This document shows, one piece after another, positions 9,270 through 19,476 of a stretch of DNA of 64,000 nt. Below the pieces are notes generated by a model. The model made no database searches, was not told the DNA's origin, and saw only the letters and a program-made list of their open reading frames with translations. The translations under genes were made by a program, and so were the position numbers. Position 1 is the stretch's first letter. Each line of letters starts with the position of its first letter. The stretch is from Nostoc sp. 'Lobaria pulmonaria (5183) cyanobiont' (GTDB lineage Bacteria > Cyanobacteriota > Cyanobacteriia > Cyanobacteriales > Nostocaceae): NCBI RefSeq assembly GCF_002949795.1, contig NZ_CP026692.1:2601501-2665500 (forward strand), written 5' to 3'.

Positions 9270-9878
9270 TTAGCTTTGTTGACTCGTTCCCAGCCTCTGA
9301 CTGGGAATACCCATTAGTGGGCTGCTGCCTGATTATTTTGCAAATTAATAATTTTTTACAAAATCATACTAACTTACTCTCAAGCAGCAATTAAACGGTC
9401 TTGGCTACCGTCTGAAAACTGGCAATTTATCTGCGATACCTTCGGTGAGCTACGCTAACGCAAATTCCAGTAATATTTCCAGCATCAGTCTGCATATACC
9501 TCTCTTTCCCATTGACCCTACACCCCAATGCCTTGAAAACACGTTGTCTGACCATCAGCTAATTCTATGAAAAGCATTCAAAAAAGCCGATTTCATATTT
9601 TTTTATTTTGTAACTATTTTTATAAAAATAAGTAATAAAAACTTTTTATTGACTATTTTTAGAGCTTTAAAAGTCTTTAAGGTTCATAAAAATCCAAATA
9701 AACACAATTAAGCTTTAATTCATCCGATAAGACCGTTTTACAAATTAAGAGCCACTTTCTTTTCTATGTAATTTGCCCAATAATGACATCAACAGACCTC
9801 ACGCATCGCCATCTCAGGAAAGGTGAAGGCAAATGTTTGAGCCACAAGTTTGACAAAAAGCTATAAGAGGGAACAACA
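9270..9878. other. chlL upstream region with hairpin and 29-bp repeat
   Basis: A hairpin TTCCCAG/CTGGGAA lies at 9287-9307 and may end transcription of the 9015 gene. A dispersed 29-bp repeat (GCGATACC ... CTAACGC) lies at 9433-9461. Bases 9570-9740 are very AT-rich and probably contain the chlL promoter. AGAGGG at 9867-9872 is the likely ribosome binding site for the GTG start of chlL. No gene is supported. Confidence 0.55.
9433..9461 (+). repeat. 29-bp dispersed repeat, copy A
   Basis: It begins GCGATACCTTCGGTGAG and ends CTACGCTAACGC. It matches the copy at 29966-29994 in 28 of 29 positions, and diverged 29-bp relatives lie at 37708-37736 (reverse) and 59332-59360. Confidence 0.75.
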
Positions 9879-10745
9879 GTGAAACTAGCAGTCTACGGAA
9901 AAGGTGGTATCGGTAAATCCACAACTAGCTGTAATATATCCGTCGCCCTAGCTAAACGTGGCAAAAAAGTGCTGCAAATTGGTTGCGACCCCAAACATGA
10001 CAGTACCTTTACCCTGACTGGGTTTTTGATTCCGACAATTATCGACACCCTCCAAGAAAAGGATTATCACTACGAAGATGTCTGGCCGGAAGATGTAATT
10101 TACAAAGGCTACGGCGGTGTTGATTGCGTAGAAGCTGGTGGCCCACCTGCGGGTGCTGGATGCGGTGGCTACGTAGTCGGTGAAACCGTGAAATTACTTA
10201 AAGAACTCAACGCCTTTGATGAATACGATGTAATTCTCTTTGACGTTCTGGGTGACGTAGTTTGCGGTGGTTTTGCAGCACCACTCAACTATGCAGATTA
10301 CTGCCTGATTGTTACAGACAACGGCTTTGATGCATTGTTTGCGGCTAATCGGATCGCTGCTTCAGTCCGTGAAAAAGCCCGAACTCACCCACTGCGTCTA
10401 GCTGGGTTAATTGGCAATCGCACCTCCAAACGCGACTTGATTGAAAAATATATAGAAGCAGTGCCAATGCCAGTTTTGGAAGTTTTACCTTTAATTGAAG
10501 ATATCCGTGTTTCCCGTGTGAAAGGTAAGACTTTGTTTGAAATGGCAGAGCAAGATCCTTCTCTAGACTACGTTTGCGACTACTATCTCAACATCGCCGA
10601 CCAAATTTTGGCGCGTCCCGAAGGTGTTGTACCAAACGACACACCAGATCGTGAGTTGTTCTCTTTGTTGTCTGATTTTTATCTAAATCCGGGTAAACCC
10701 CAGGTTCCTAATTCAGAAGAGGAACTAGACTTGATGATTGTATAA
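9879..10745 (+). CDS. chlL: Light-independent protochlorophyllide reductase, iron protein ChlL
   Basis: ChlL is the NifH-like ATP-dependent electron donor of the dark-operative protochlorophyllide oxidoreductase, passing electrons to ChlN-ChlB to make chlorophyllide in the dark. The 288-aa product shows the P-loop [19 protein letters not shown], and the two cysteines that bridge the [4Fe-4S] cluster of the dimer in [11 protein letters not shown] and [11 protein letters not shown]. The length is normal. The start is GTG, with AGAGGG upstream, and fits the conserved N-terminus [14 protein letters not shown]. It leads a cluster with a DUF5331 gene and chlN; chlB is not in the window. Oxygen sensitivity and dark expression are known for the family and are not visible here. 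Confidence 0.97.
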   Translation: MKLAVYGKGGIGKSTTSCNISVALAKRGKKVLQIGCDPKHDSTFTLTGFLIPTIIDTLQEKDYHYEDVWPEDVIYKGYGGVDCVEAGGPPAGAGCGGYVVGETVKLLKELNAFDEYDVILFDVLGDVVCGGFAAPLNYADYCLIVTDNGFDALFAANRIAASVREKARTHPLRLAGLIGNRTSKRDLIEKYIEAVPMPVLEVLPLIEDIRVSRVKGKTLFEMAEQDPSLDYVCDYYLNIADQILARPEGVVPNDTPDRELFSLLSDFYLNPGKPQVPNSEEELDLMIV

Positions 10746-10777
10746 ATCACTAAGTTCTCAGGATGGGGGACAATAAT

Positions 10778-11572
10778 ATGGCTTTCTTTCACAGCTTTAC
10801 AGATTCAATAAAGCAAAAGTGGTTGCAATTTTTCCAGAATAATCGAGACTGGATTACCCTGCACATGGAAGTGGAATCAGTGTACACCCCTGATGGCGGG
10901 AAGCGACCACCTTCTTACCTCATCCTGGGAGTTCTTAACGCCCTAGAGCCAAAGCTAGCGCAGTTAATGTTGCCCTTTGCCAAACTTAATCCTGACGCCG
11001 ATACCCTAATTGAGGTGCTAGATTTGCATTTTGATCCAGATTTAGCTCTCGGTAATCGCTTCGTCGTCAACCCAGAAGTAGAGAAATACGTAGAAACACC
11101 AGCAGATGTCATTGATGAAAAGCCTGAAGATGAAACTTTGACACATTCTCATACAAATGGCTTTGTGTCGGTGGCGGTAGTAGACGTTCAAGAGTTCGCA
11201 ATCGTGGATTCTGAGGATGAAAGCCTGGGAATCAGCGAGTTGGAGGAAACCGAAAATGGCTTTGGCGATATTTCCTTAACTAACGCACACAACTCAAAAG
11301 ATGAGTCTTTCCAAATCTCTAGTTTAGAAGCAGATGAGTTTGGGGAAATTGCCTTCGATTCAATAGCTGCAACGGAAGTAAAGCTGGATGAAGATGAAGC
11401 GCTTGAAGATAGTCCGCTAGATGAGAATGCGTTTAAAGACGTGTTGTCAGATGTCTGGGGTGATGAAACAGCTTTACAAAAGGCTGAAGAAAATAACGAT
11501 TTTTTGGGGGAAGAACTGCCAGCAGGCGTTTTTGATGAATCAGAAATTGCCCGTCTCTTCCCCAACGCTTAA
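10778..11572 (+). CDS. DUF5331-type protein between chlL and chlN
   Basis: The start at 10778 (MAFFHSFTDSIKQKWLQFF) is preferred over the in-frame ATG at 10763, because GGATGGGGGA then sits at ribosome-binding distance. The N-terminal ~100 residues form a conserved domain (KQKWLQFFQNNRDWITLHM, PPSYLILGVLNALEPKLAQL) that I recall as DUF5331, found beside chlL/chlN in heterocystous cyanobacteria. The rest is a very acidic, Ser/Asp/Glu-rich and probably disordered tail ending ESEIARLFPNA. Its constant position between two nitrogenase-like reductase genes suggests a role in assembly, stability or regulation of that enzyme; this is inference. It lies 32 bp after chlL. Confidence 0.75.
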   Translation: MAFFHSFTDSIKQKWLQFFQNNRDWITLHMEVESVYTPDGGKRPPSYLILGVLNALEPKLAQLMLPFAKLNPDADTLIEVLDLHFDPDLALGNRFVVNPEVEKYVETPADVIDEKPEDETLTHSHTNGFVSVAVVDVQEFAIVDSEDESLGISELEETENGFGDISLTNAHNSKDESFQISSLEADEFGEIAFDSIAATEVKLDEDEALEDSPLDENAFKDVLSDVWGDETALQKAEENNDFLGEELPAGVFDESEIARLFPNA

Positions 11573-11589
11573 TTATTGCTGTTCTTCGC

Positions 11590-11710
11590 AATTTTAAGTT
11601 TTAGATTTGGGGTTTTGGATGAGGAATTAGGGAAATTGTCGTTAGACAGAGGATACTTTTGTTGTCCCAGCCTTCAATCCAAAATTATCAATCTAAAATC
11701 TGAAATTGGT
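11590..11710. promoter_or_regulatory. Imperfect hairpin between DUF5331 gene and chlN
   Basis: The arms TTTTAGATTTGGGGTTTTGGAT (11599-11620) and a near-complementary ATCCAAAAT...ATCTAAAA (11679-11699) can pair across about 60 bases. There is no T tract, so it could act as a processing or attenuating structure or simply be a dispersed palindrome. Confidence 0.4.
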
Positions 11711-11724
11711 TGAACTGCCATTAA

Positions 11725-13152
<1,428 letters not shown>

Positions 13153-13192
13153 ATTTGGGTTTGGATTGAGCAACAGCAAAATAGTATGTTAG

Positions 13193-13220
13193 GGCGAACT
13201 TTTGGGTTCGCCTTTTTTTT
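13193..13220 (+). terminator. Rho-independent terminator of the chlL-chlN cluster
   Basis: A stem GGCGAAC/GTTCGCC (13193-13199 with 13206-13212) is followed directly by eight T residues. It lies 40 bp after chlN. Confidence 0.85.
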
Positions 13221-13345
13221 ACGAACCGCAGAGGCGCAGAGAACACAGAGGAAGAGAGAGAGAACTTAATTCATATCAAATCCGTTTTATCGGAATTATT
13301 CCTCTTTCCTCTCCCTCTGCGCTCTCAGCGTCTCTGCGGTTTTTT
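13221..13345. repeat. Inverted intergenic repeat (ACCGCAGAG type)
   Basis: It starts ACGAACCGCAGAGGCGCAG and ends CAGCGTCTCTGCGGTTTTTT, so the arms pair into a long imperfect hairpin. The same family appears in the centre of the element at 53801-53890 (GAACCGCAAAGGACGC). The T-rich right arm may also serve as terminator for the minus-strand gene. Confidence 0.65.
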
Positions 13346-13373
13346 AATCATTTAGATGCTACCGGATTGGATA

Positions 13374-14654
13374 TCAGATGGAAGGCTGTAACTCTAAAGG
13401 TTTGGATGGAATGATATACATTAATTCTGCACCGTCTGGTTTAATTTCTGTTGACGGAGTTAATTTAAGCCAGTCATGAAAGCTGATTCCTAATTGGGAT
13501 ATTGCTTGTACTTCTGTTTGGTAAGATTCAAACCTGCGATTAGTTTCAATCATTGATTCCACTACATCCAAAGTTTTAGGAAGACGTGCGTAAATCTGCG
13601 GCTTAGGATCATCCCAAATTGCTTTTCCTACCCAATCTACTTTGGAATCCCAAATTGCTGCTGGTATTGATTCTACCCATTTATTAGGGTCTTGAGCCAA
13701 CATGAATAGATTCATCCGTTGCATATCAAAGACTGCATTTTCATCCAAAGTTGGGTCGAGCCATTGGTAAATTCGGGTTAGCCTCCGCAAATCAATCTGA
13801 CCTCTGAACTGAGGCTGTAAATATACTGCTGGGTTAAAAGTAAGCAGAAGCTTAACATATTTCTGAATACGAGAACGAATAACTCTCGAACCTTCCTGGA
13901 AGCGGCGAAGTGCTGTATCGTGTTCCTCTAGTTCTAAATAGCAACGTGCTTCAGCTAGATAGGCTAAAGATAAAGTCAGCAGATATTCATCAGCAATCTG
14001 GCTTTTTTGCTCAATTTCGATATCGGTGTATTCAGTATAAATATGCTCTGCTTCTAAAAAGCGGTTAATAGCTTGTAGTGCGCTGCTTCTACGATTTTCA
14101 ATTTTGGTCATCGTAAAGGCATTAGTTGCTAATTCGATTGCAGCACGAAAATTAGCATAGAAACTAAGGTCGATTTTACGATTAATGTTATTTAACAGTT
14201 TTTGTGCTTGTTGTAAGCGTTGTTCTAATTCCTTAAGGCGTTGTGCTATTACAACAAAGCCTATAACTGAGACACCAAGGTTAAGTATACTGACTGCACT
14301 AGTTACCTGCAAAATTTCTTGAGTGAGTTGCACACTTTGCCTAACCTTACCTAACTGATTTTCAATGCCATCCAAACGCCGATTAACATCAGCTAATCCT
14401 TTTCCTGTCGCAGCCGCATTAGCCCCTGAAGCAACAAGATTTGCACTTGAGAAAAAAAGGTTGAATATATTGTTAGGGCTATCAGTTAACGTTGGCACTT
14501 GGGAATTATTTGATCCTTGCTCCCGCAACCAACTAACGACTTGTTTTGTCCCTACATCTCTGATAACACCCCCCACCCTTTCAAAAGTTCCATCTGCCAA
14601 TCCTTTTGCAATCCAATCAGCAAGCATAAAGGTTACTGTAACTGGTAAACTCAC
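13374..14654 (-). CDS. Orphan coiled-coil/membrane protein, function unknown
   Basis: The 426-aa product has an N-terminal helical region with a Ser/Asn-rich spacer, then a coiled coil (VNRRLDGIENQLGKVRQSVQ), a hydrophobic helix pair-like stretch (VTSAVSILNLGVSVIGFVVI, about residues 117-137), a second coiled coil (RLKELEQRLQQAQKLLNNI) and a long helical C-terminal domain with TPR-like tracts (YLLTLSLAYLAEARCYLELE). Coil-hydrophobic-coil is the layout of alpha-helical pore formers and of some membrane-associated defence effectors, but this is analogy only and I do not recognise the family. There is no signal peptide. It stands alone, upstream of a divergent toxin-antitoxin pair. Confidence 0.75.
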   Translation of the reverse strand: MSLPVTVTFMLADWIAKGLADGTFERVGGVIRDVGTKQVVSWLREQGSNNSQVPTLTDSPNNIFNLFFSSANLVASGANAAATGKGLADVNRRLDGIENQLGKVRQSVQLTQEILQVTSAVSILNLGVSVIGFVVIAQRLKELEQRLQQAQKLLNNINRKIDLSFYANFRAAIELATNAFTMTKIENRRSSALQAINRFLEAEHIYTEYTDIEIEQKSQIADEYLLTLSLAYLAEARCYLELEEHDTALRRFQEGSRVIRSRIQKYVKLLLTFNPAVYLQPQFRGQIDLRRLTRIYQWLDPTLDENAVFDMQRMNLFMLAQDPNKWVESIPAAIWDSKVDWVGKAIWDDPKPQIYARLPKTLDVVESMIETNRRFESYQTEVQAISQLGISFHDWLKLTPSTEIKPDGAELMYIIPSKPLELQPSI

Positions 14655-14901
14655 AATTTTCTCCTAGTTGCTAAAATTTCAGCAGCACGATGTCTGGTAG
14701 CCAGTCGCTTCGATTCTGCACAGCAAATAGCTGCGCTTTACTCAGTATTCCCAATTTGAGTTGTAGTTTATGCAATAGCGATCGCTTCGCTCTTTTTAAC
14801 GAACCGCCCACGCTAATAAAGAAAAGCGAGCGATCGCCCAAATATCATCTCAGTCAAACACAGTTACAATAAGGTAGTAAAGATAGGAGGAAATATGAAT
14901 T

Positions 14902-15153
14902 ATGCTTAGTGGAATTAAACAAAAGGCTATTGTAGGCAAAGATGGCAAGATTGAACTTTCAGCAACCGAATTAGCAGAAGGAACAATCGTAGAAGTTATT
15001 GTGCTAGTTGAACTATCAACTGAAGAGGATGAAACTACTTATCTTTTGAAATCAGAGACTAACAAAAAACATCTGCTCAAAGCTTTGGAAAATGTAGAAA
15101 AAGGAAACTTAATTTATGTAGATTTAGATGAATATGAAAAAAGTTGCTTTTGA
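14902..15153 (+). CDS. Antitoxin of a YoeB-type toxin-antitoxin pair
   Basis: The 83-aa protein starts at an ATG 11 bp after AGGAGG (14885-14890). Its first half (IKQKAIVGKDGKIELSATEL) looks like a small beta-rich DNA-binding or scaffold domain. Its second half (KSETNKKHLLKALENVEKGN) matches the toxin-wrapping tail of YefM-type antitoxins. It overlaps the toxin gene by 26 bp, the usual arrangement for translational coupling. It should neutralise the toxin and repress its own promoter, from family knowledge. Confidence 0.8.
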   Translation: MLSGIKQKAIVGKDGKIELSATELAEGTIVEVIVLVELSTEEDETTYLLKSETNKKHLLKALENVEKGNLIYVDLDEYEKSCF

Positions 15154-15397
15154 ACCAGAAGCTTTTGAACAATTAGGCCAGTGGGCAACAGAAGACAAGA
15201 AAATTTTCAAAAAAATATTGGAACTGATTAGAGATATACAAAGAGATTCTTTTGCGGGGATAGGGAAGCCAGAGCCATTAAAATATGAACTACAAGGTTA
15301 CTGGTCAAGGCGGATCACAGATGAACATAGATTAGTTTACAAAGTGCAAGAAGATTTATTGATTATTTTGACTTGTAAATATCATTATGAGCAATAA
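15128..15397 (+). CDS. YoeB/Txe-family mRNA interferase toxin
   Basis: The 89-aa product reads as a complete YoeB: FEPEAFEQLGQWATEDKK, GIGKPEPLKYELQGYWSRRI, DEHRLVYKV and the C-terminal CKYHYEQ. The conserved Glu (KYEL), Arg (EHRLVY) and His-Tyr near the end, which form the RNase site of the family, are all present. YoeB cleaves mRNA at the ribosomal A site. ATG at 15134 (MKKVAFEPEAF) is an equally likely start and matches the family N-terminus better. It appears functional, so the antitoxin should be required for viability. Confidence 0.9.
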   Translation: MNMKKVAFEPEAFEQLGQWATEDKKIFKKILELIRDIQRDSFAGIGKPEPLKYELQGYWSRRITDEHRLVYKVQEDLLIILTCKYHYEQ

Positions 15398-15530
15398 AGG
15401 TTATTGAGGCTAGGATATTGTTTTACTTCAAGCGATCGCTCTTTTTAACCAGAAGATGCAGAGCGATCGCAGATACAATGATAAGTAAAAGGCAAGCTAG
15501 TAGAAAATGGCTAAAATTGTCACCCTTCAA

Positions 15531-15863
15531 TTAACTAACAGCGAAATCTGTATATTTACGTACAGATGGCAACTGAAAACCTAAAACAATATCCTCTTTT
15601 GGGACACCTAATTCAACCAACTCATTAGCAATTCCTACCTCTGTTCCATCTTGCTGAATCCAAATTTTCTCGTTAATAATATCTACATGGAGAACAGTCC
15701 CATATATGCGGTCTTGCTCGCGCCAACCTACATAAAATAATTGATAATGATCGTGTTCTGTATCGAAAATTATCTGTGCTTGAATGCGATTATCCCAAAC
15801 AGTACTAGCGTGTTGTTCAAGCAAATTCTTAATATATTGTCGATATACTTCTAGATTTGCCAT
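15531..15863 (-). CDS. xisI: XisI-family protein
   Basis: The 110-aa product has the XisI layout: MANLEVYRQYIKNLLEQHA, QIIFDTEHDHYQLFYVGW, VLHVDIINEKIWIQQDGTE and VELGVPKEDIVLGFQLPS. XisI and XisH were first named as factors needed with XisF for fdxN-element excision in Anabaena heterocysts. Many unlinked copies occur in cyanobacteria, so this one need not act in excision. Its ATG overlaps the 3' end of the xisH remnant by 13 bp, showing that the two were once translationally coupled. The reading frame is intact and of normal length. Confidence 0.9.
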   Translation of the reverse strand: MANLEVYRQYIKNLLEQHASTVWDNRIQAQIIFDTEHDHYQLFYVGWREQDRIYGTVLHVDIINEKIWIQQDGTEVGIANELVELGVPKEDIVLGFQLPSVRKYTDFAVS

Positions 15864-16267
15864 TCTGCGATCGTCTCCTGTTCAATATTATAAATTAGTA
15901 AACAGAGCTGATTACTTTTAATTACAGATTGGATAAATGGAAGGATAAAAAACTCATTGTAAACAGTACTAGGAACTGCTAAATATAAAGTACGATTAGC
16001 TTCTTGTTTTTGTAAAGCAATTCGGTAAATGATAAATTGTCCTAATGCAGCATAAAGTTCTGTGATTTTTGACGGACTTAGAAAACTTTTAATTTCAACA
16101 GCTATTTTTTGTCCTTGTTTTTCGGCTGCAATAACTTTTTATGCTCCTAAATCAACATATAATTCAAGGGTTCTTGCCTGGAGAGCATAAGGATCGTGAG
16201 TGATTAACTAGCCATCTTTCTCAAGTGCTGTTTTGACAACTGTATGAAAAGCATCTTTAGCAGACAC
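15851..16267 (-). pseudogene. xisH: XisH-family pseudogene with two nonsense codons
   Basis: Read on the minus strand from GTG at 16267, the frame gives VSAKDAFHTVVKTALEKDG, then a TAG at codon 20 where family members have Trp, LITHDPYALQARTLELYVDLGA, then a TAA at codon 43 where Glu is expected, followed by KVIAAEKQGQKIAVEIKSF and the rest of XisH to the TAG at 15851. The 139-codon length equals intact XisH and there is no frameshift. Each stop is explained by one base change (TGG to TAG, GAA to TAA). It overlaps the xisI start. XisH has an endonuclease-like fold with the VEIKSF motif, still present after the second stop. Confidence 0.88.
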
Positions 16268-16510
16268 AGGTTTGATTCAAATTTATGGCGGTGCTTGATT
16301 TAAGAATTTCCATTTTGTTAATACATTGACAACCTAGCGAAACTTTTTTTTAACTAAATTTAATATAGTTCTGTTTCTTCTCGCCTGTCTACTTACTTCA
16401 GATGCAGAGGAGAAGAGTATTGAATGAACCGCAGATGAAAGAGCGATCGCCCCATCCTCCAATAACTTCGATAAAATCACTATGGTGCTAGTTAACCCTC
16501 CCTAAATCTA

Positions 16511-19123
16511 ATGAAAACCGATCGCCCTTCTTCCCAACCTTCCCTTCAACGTCCTGAACTACTTGCGCCAGCAGGTAATTGGGACTGTGCTAAAGCTGCT
16601 GTGGAAAATGGGGCAGATGCGATTTACTTCGGTTTGGATCGGTTTAACGCCAGAATGCGGGCACAAAATTTTACTGAGGCGGACTTACCCCAATTGATGA
16701 CATTCCTGCACCGTCGGGGCATAAAGGGTTATGTCACTGTCAACACCCTAATATTTCCCAAAGAACTAGCAGAAGCACAGCAATATCTCCGCACAATTAT
16801 TGCAGCTGGTGTAGATGCGGTAATTGTTCAAGATATTGGTATATGCCGTCTCATCCGTCACCTTTCCTCCGATTTTCCCATCCATGCTTCCACGCAAATG
16901 ACCATCACGAGTGCGGCTGGGGTAGAATTTGCCAAGTCTCTTGGCTGTCAATTGGTGGTATTGGCGCGTGAATGTTCTCTCAAAGAAATCAATAAAATTC
17001 AGCAGCAGATTGCCCAACAGGAAACTTCGCTGCCCTTGGAAGTTTTTGTTCACGGTGCTTTGTGCGTAGCGTATTCCGGTCAGTGTTTGACTAGTGAGGC
17101 TTTAGGTGGACGTTCTGCTAACCGAGGTGAATGTGCCCAAGCTTGCCGGATGCCCTACGATTTAATCGCCGATGGGGAAGTTGTAAATTTAAAAGAACGC
17201 AAATATTTACTCAGTCCTCAAGACCTAGCAGGGTTAGATGTTTTGCCAGATTTGGTGAAATCAGGAGTAACTTGTCTCAAAATTGAAGGTCGCCTGAAAG
17301 CTCCAGAGTATGTTGCTAATGTCACCCGTGTTTATCGGCAAGCTTTGGATAGTGTCATGACGGAATTGGAAAGACCTAACCCCTCTTTGCCTACAAGGGA
17401 AGGGGGAAGAGGTCAATCAGACCAAGAACACTACAACCTAGAAATGGCATTTTCTCGCGGACTTTACACAGGCTGGTTTGGCGGGATTAATAATCAGGAA
17501 CTTGTTCACGCCCGCTTTGGTAAAAAACGTGGGGTTTATCTAGGTGAAGTCACCCGCATTCACAACGAACAGGTAACAGTCAAACTGAAAGCACCTGTCA
17601 AGCCAGGAGATGGAATTGTGTTTGACTGCGGTCATCCAGAGGCGAAGGAAGAAGGCGGCCGAGTTTATGGGGTGGTTTCCAAAGGTAAGGAAAGTGTGCT
17701 GACCTTTGGTCGAAATGACTTGAACCTGCGCCGAGTGCATATAGGCGATCGCATTTGGAAAACCAGCGATCCAGAACTCGATAAGCAACTACGTCAGAGT
17801 TTTGCTGGGGAGAACCCACAATTTCAGCGTCCGATTGATATGGAAATTTATGGAGAAGTTGGTCAGCCATTGATTGCGATCGCCCGCGATCGACTCAGTA
17901 ATATCGTACAGGTAGAATCTGCAATTTCTCTGGTGGAGGCGCACACTAAACCCTTAAATACAGAGCGTTTACAAGAACAATTCGGTCGTCTCGGTAACAC
18001 ACCTTTCTGTTTGGGAACGCTAACCAACCACCTCAGCGGTGCTATTATGCTACCCGTAAGTGAGTTGAACCGGATGCGGCGGGAAATCGTGGTGCAGTTG
18101 GAAGAATTGCGAAGTCAACCCAAACGCTGGCAATTACGTTCTGATGTCTCTTTTCAAGACTTACTCCCCTCCTCATTACCCTCATCTCCTACCCTGCGGG
18201 AAGCTAAAGCTATATCTCCTTCACTCATAGTCTTGGTACGAAACCTCAAGCAACTGCAAGCAGCACTCCAAGCGGGAATCCAAACACTTTACTGTGAGTT
18301 TGAAGACCCCCGTGCCTATCGAGAAGCCGTGCAACTGGTACGCCAACAAGGGCAAAAAGACAAGGAAGACAAAGGGGACAATGGAAAATTTCTCTCTCAT
18401 CTTCCCCATCTCCCCACAATTTGGGTTGCACCACCCCGAATTACTAAACCTGGAGAAAACTGGATTTTGCAGCAAGTACGTGCATGTGAAGCAGATGGCT
18501 ATCTGATACGGAACTATGACCAATTGCAATTCTTTGCAGCAGACCGTTGTATCGGAGATTTTTCGCTCAACGTTGCTAATCCGTTAACAGCAGACTACTT
18601 TCAGCAACACTTTGGTTTAGAACGGCTGACGGCATCCTATGACCTGAATATTACCCAACTACAAGACCTGCTCACCAGTTGTCCACCCCAGTGGTTTGAG
18701 GTGACAATCCATCAGCATATACCGATGTTTCACATGGAGCATTGTGTTTTTTGTGCCTTTCTCTCGATGGGTACAGATTACACCAACTGTGGACGACCTT
18801 GTGAAAAGCAGGAAGTGAAATTAAAAGACCGTGTAGGTAGCGAACACGTCCTCAAAGCAGATGTAGGCTGTCGTAATACTGTATTTAACGGCACTGCTCA
18901 AACCGGAGCCGAATACGTACAGCGCCTCATAGAACTGGGATTACGTCACTTTCGCATCGAATTTGTGAATGAAACACCAGAGCAAGTGAGTAAAACAATA
19001 CATTTTTATACTCAATTATTGCAAGGCGAGATTACAGGTTCTCAACTATGGCGAGAGTTGAAGTTGCAAAATCAATTAGGCGTGACTCGTGGCCCTATGG
19101 GAGTGTCTGCATTGCGGTCATAA
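16511..19123 (+). CDS. U32-family peptidase (collagenase-like, RlhA/TrhP type)
   Basis: The 870-aa product opens with the U32 core: ELLAPAGNWDCAKAAVENGA, GYVTVNTLIF, HASTQMTITS and the signature EVFVHGALCVAYSGQCLTSE with GGRSANRGECAQACR, whose cysteines probably bind a cofactor or metal. A DUF3656-like region follows, and a C-terminal second U32-like region (IHQHIPMFHMEHCVFCAFLS). Some U32 proteins act in tRNA or rRNA hydroxylation (TrhP, RlhA) rather than proteolysis, so the name peptidase is provisional. Three low-complexity segments encoded by intergenic-type repeats interrupt the frame without breaking it (about 17372-17420, 18160-18225 and 18345-18425). The gene stands alone. Confidence 0.9.
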   Translation: MKTDRPSSQPSLQRPELLAPAGNWDCAKAAVENGADAIYFGLDRFNARMRAQNFTEADLPQLMTFLHRRGIKGYVTVNTLIFPKELAEAQQYLRTIIAAGVDAVIVQDIGICRLIRHLSSDFPIHASTQMTITSAAGVEFAKSLGCQLVVLARECSLKEINKIQQQIAQQETSLPLEVFVHGALCVAYSGQCLTSEALGGRSANRGECAQACRMPYDLIADGEVVNLKERKYLLSPQDLAGLDVLPDLVKSGVTCLKIEGRLKAPEYVANVTRVYRQALDSVMTELERPNPSLPTREGGRGQSDQEHYNLEMAFSRGLYTGWFGGINNQELVHARFGKKRGVYLGEVTRIHNEQVTVKLKAPVKPGDGIVFDCGHPEAKEEGGRVYGVVSKGKESVLTFGRNDLNLRRVHIGDRIWKTSDPELDKQLRQSFAGENPQFQRPIDMEIYGEVGQPLIAIARDRLSNIVQVESAISLVEAHTKPLNTERLQEQFGRLGNTPFCLGTLTNHLSGAIMLPVSELNRMRREIVVQLEELRSQPKRWQLRSDVSFQDLLPSSLPSSPTLREAKAISPSLIVLVRNLKQLQAALQAGIQTLYCEFEDPRAYREAVQLVRQQGQKDKEDKGDNGKFLSHLPHLPTIWVAPPRITKPGENWILQQVRACEADGYLIRNYDQLQFFAADRCIGDFSLNVANPLTADYFQQHFGLERLTASYDLNITQLQDLLTSCPPQWFEVTIHQHIPMFHMEHCVFCAFLSMGTDYTNCGRPCEKQEVKLKDRVGSEHVLKADVGCRNTVFNGTAQTGAEYVQRLIELGLRHFRIEFVNETPEQVSKTIHFYTQLLQGEITGSQLWRELKLQNQLGVTRGPMGVSALRS

Positions 19124-19476
19124 TTGATTTTCTGAACGCCCAGCTTGAAAAATCTGTTCGGCGGTTAAATTTAATTCCGGGAATGTAGGGCAATACGGTT
19201 CGGTTAAGATCCCCCCGCCTGCGGCGACCCCCTTAAAAAGGGGGTAAAAGAGGATTATAAGCTCCCCTTTTTAAGGGGGGTTGGGGGGATCTCCAGGGCA
19301 AAATATCACTAACCGAACTGTATTGAGAGTCGTTGGGCTTGTGCGATAAGTAGTAGGTGCTGTAAGTAGAATTTGCGCTGCATTTTACCATATTGCGCCT
19401 TCCTTTAAAATGAAATAACCCTGGGTTCCTATCAATGATAATTTTAAGCATTGGGAACTCCTAAAAATCGAAGTTT
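19124..19476. other. Intergenic region with palindromic element
   Basis: It is dominated by the 135-bp palindromic element at 19191-19325. The remaining 150 bp before chlM are AT-rich and presumably carry its promoter. No coding frame is supported. Confidence 0.5.
19191..19325. repeat. MITE-like palindromic element with 16-bp terminal repeats
   Basis: The ends CAATACGGTTCGGTTA and TAACCGAACTGTATTG are inverted copies with 15 of 16 positions matching. Inside, AGATCCCCCC ... CCCCCTTAAAAAGGGGG and CCCCTTTTTAAGGGGGG...GGGGGGATCT give a second nested palindrome. It encodes nothing. Flanking target duplications are not obvious. Confidence 0.75.

Noticed and set aside
11188..11565. 125-codon Ser-rich frame opposite the DUF5331 gene
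   Set aside because: It is the complement of the acidic low-complexity tail; Ser-rich mirror frames are expected.
15531..16267. Part of an fdxN-type excision element
   Set aside because: There is no XisF/XerC-like recombinase and no sign of attachment repeats; xisH/xisI copies are common away from such elements.
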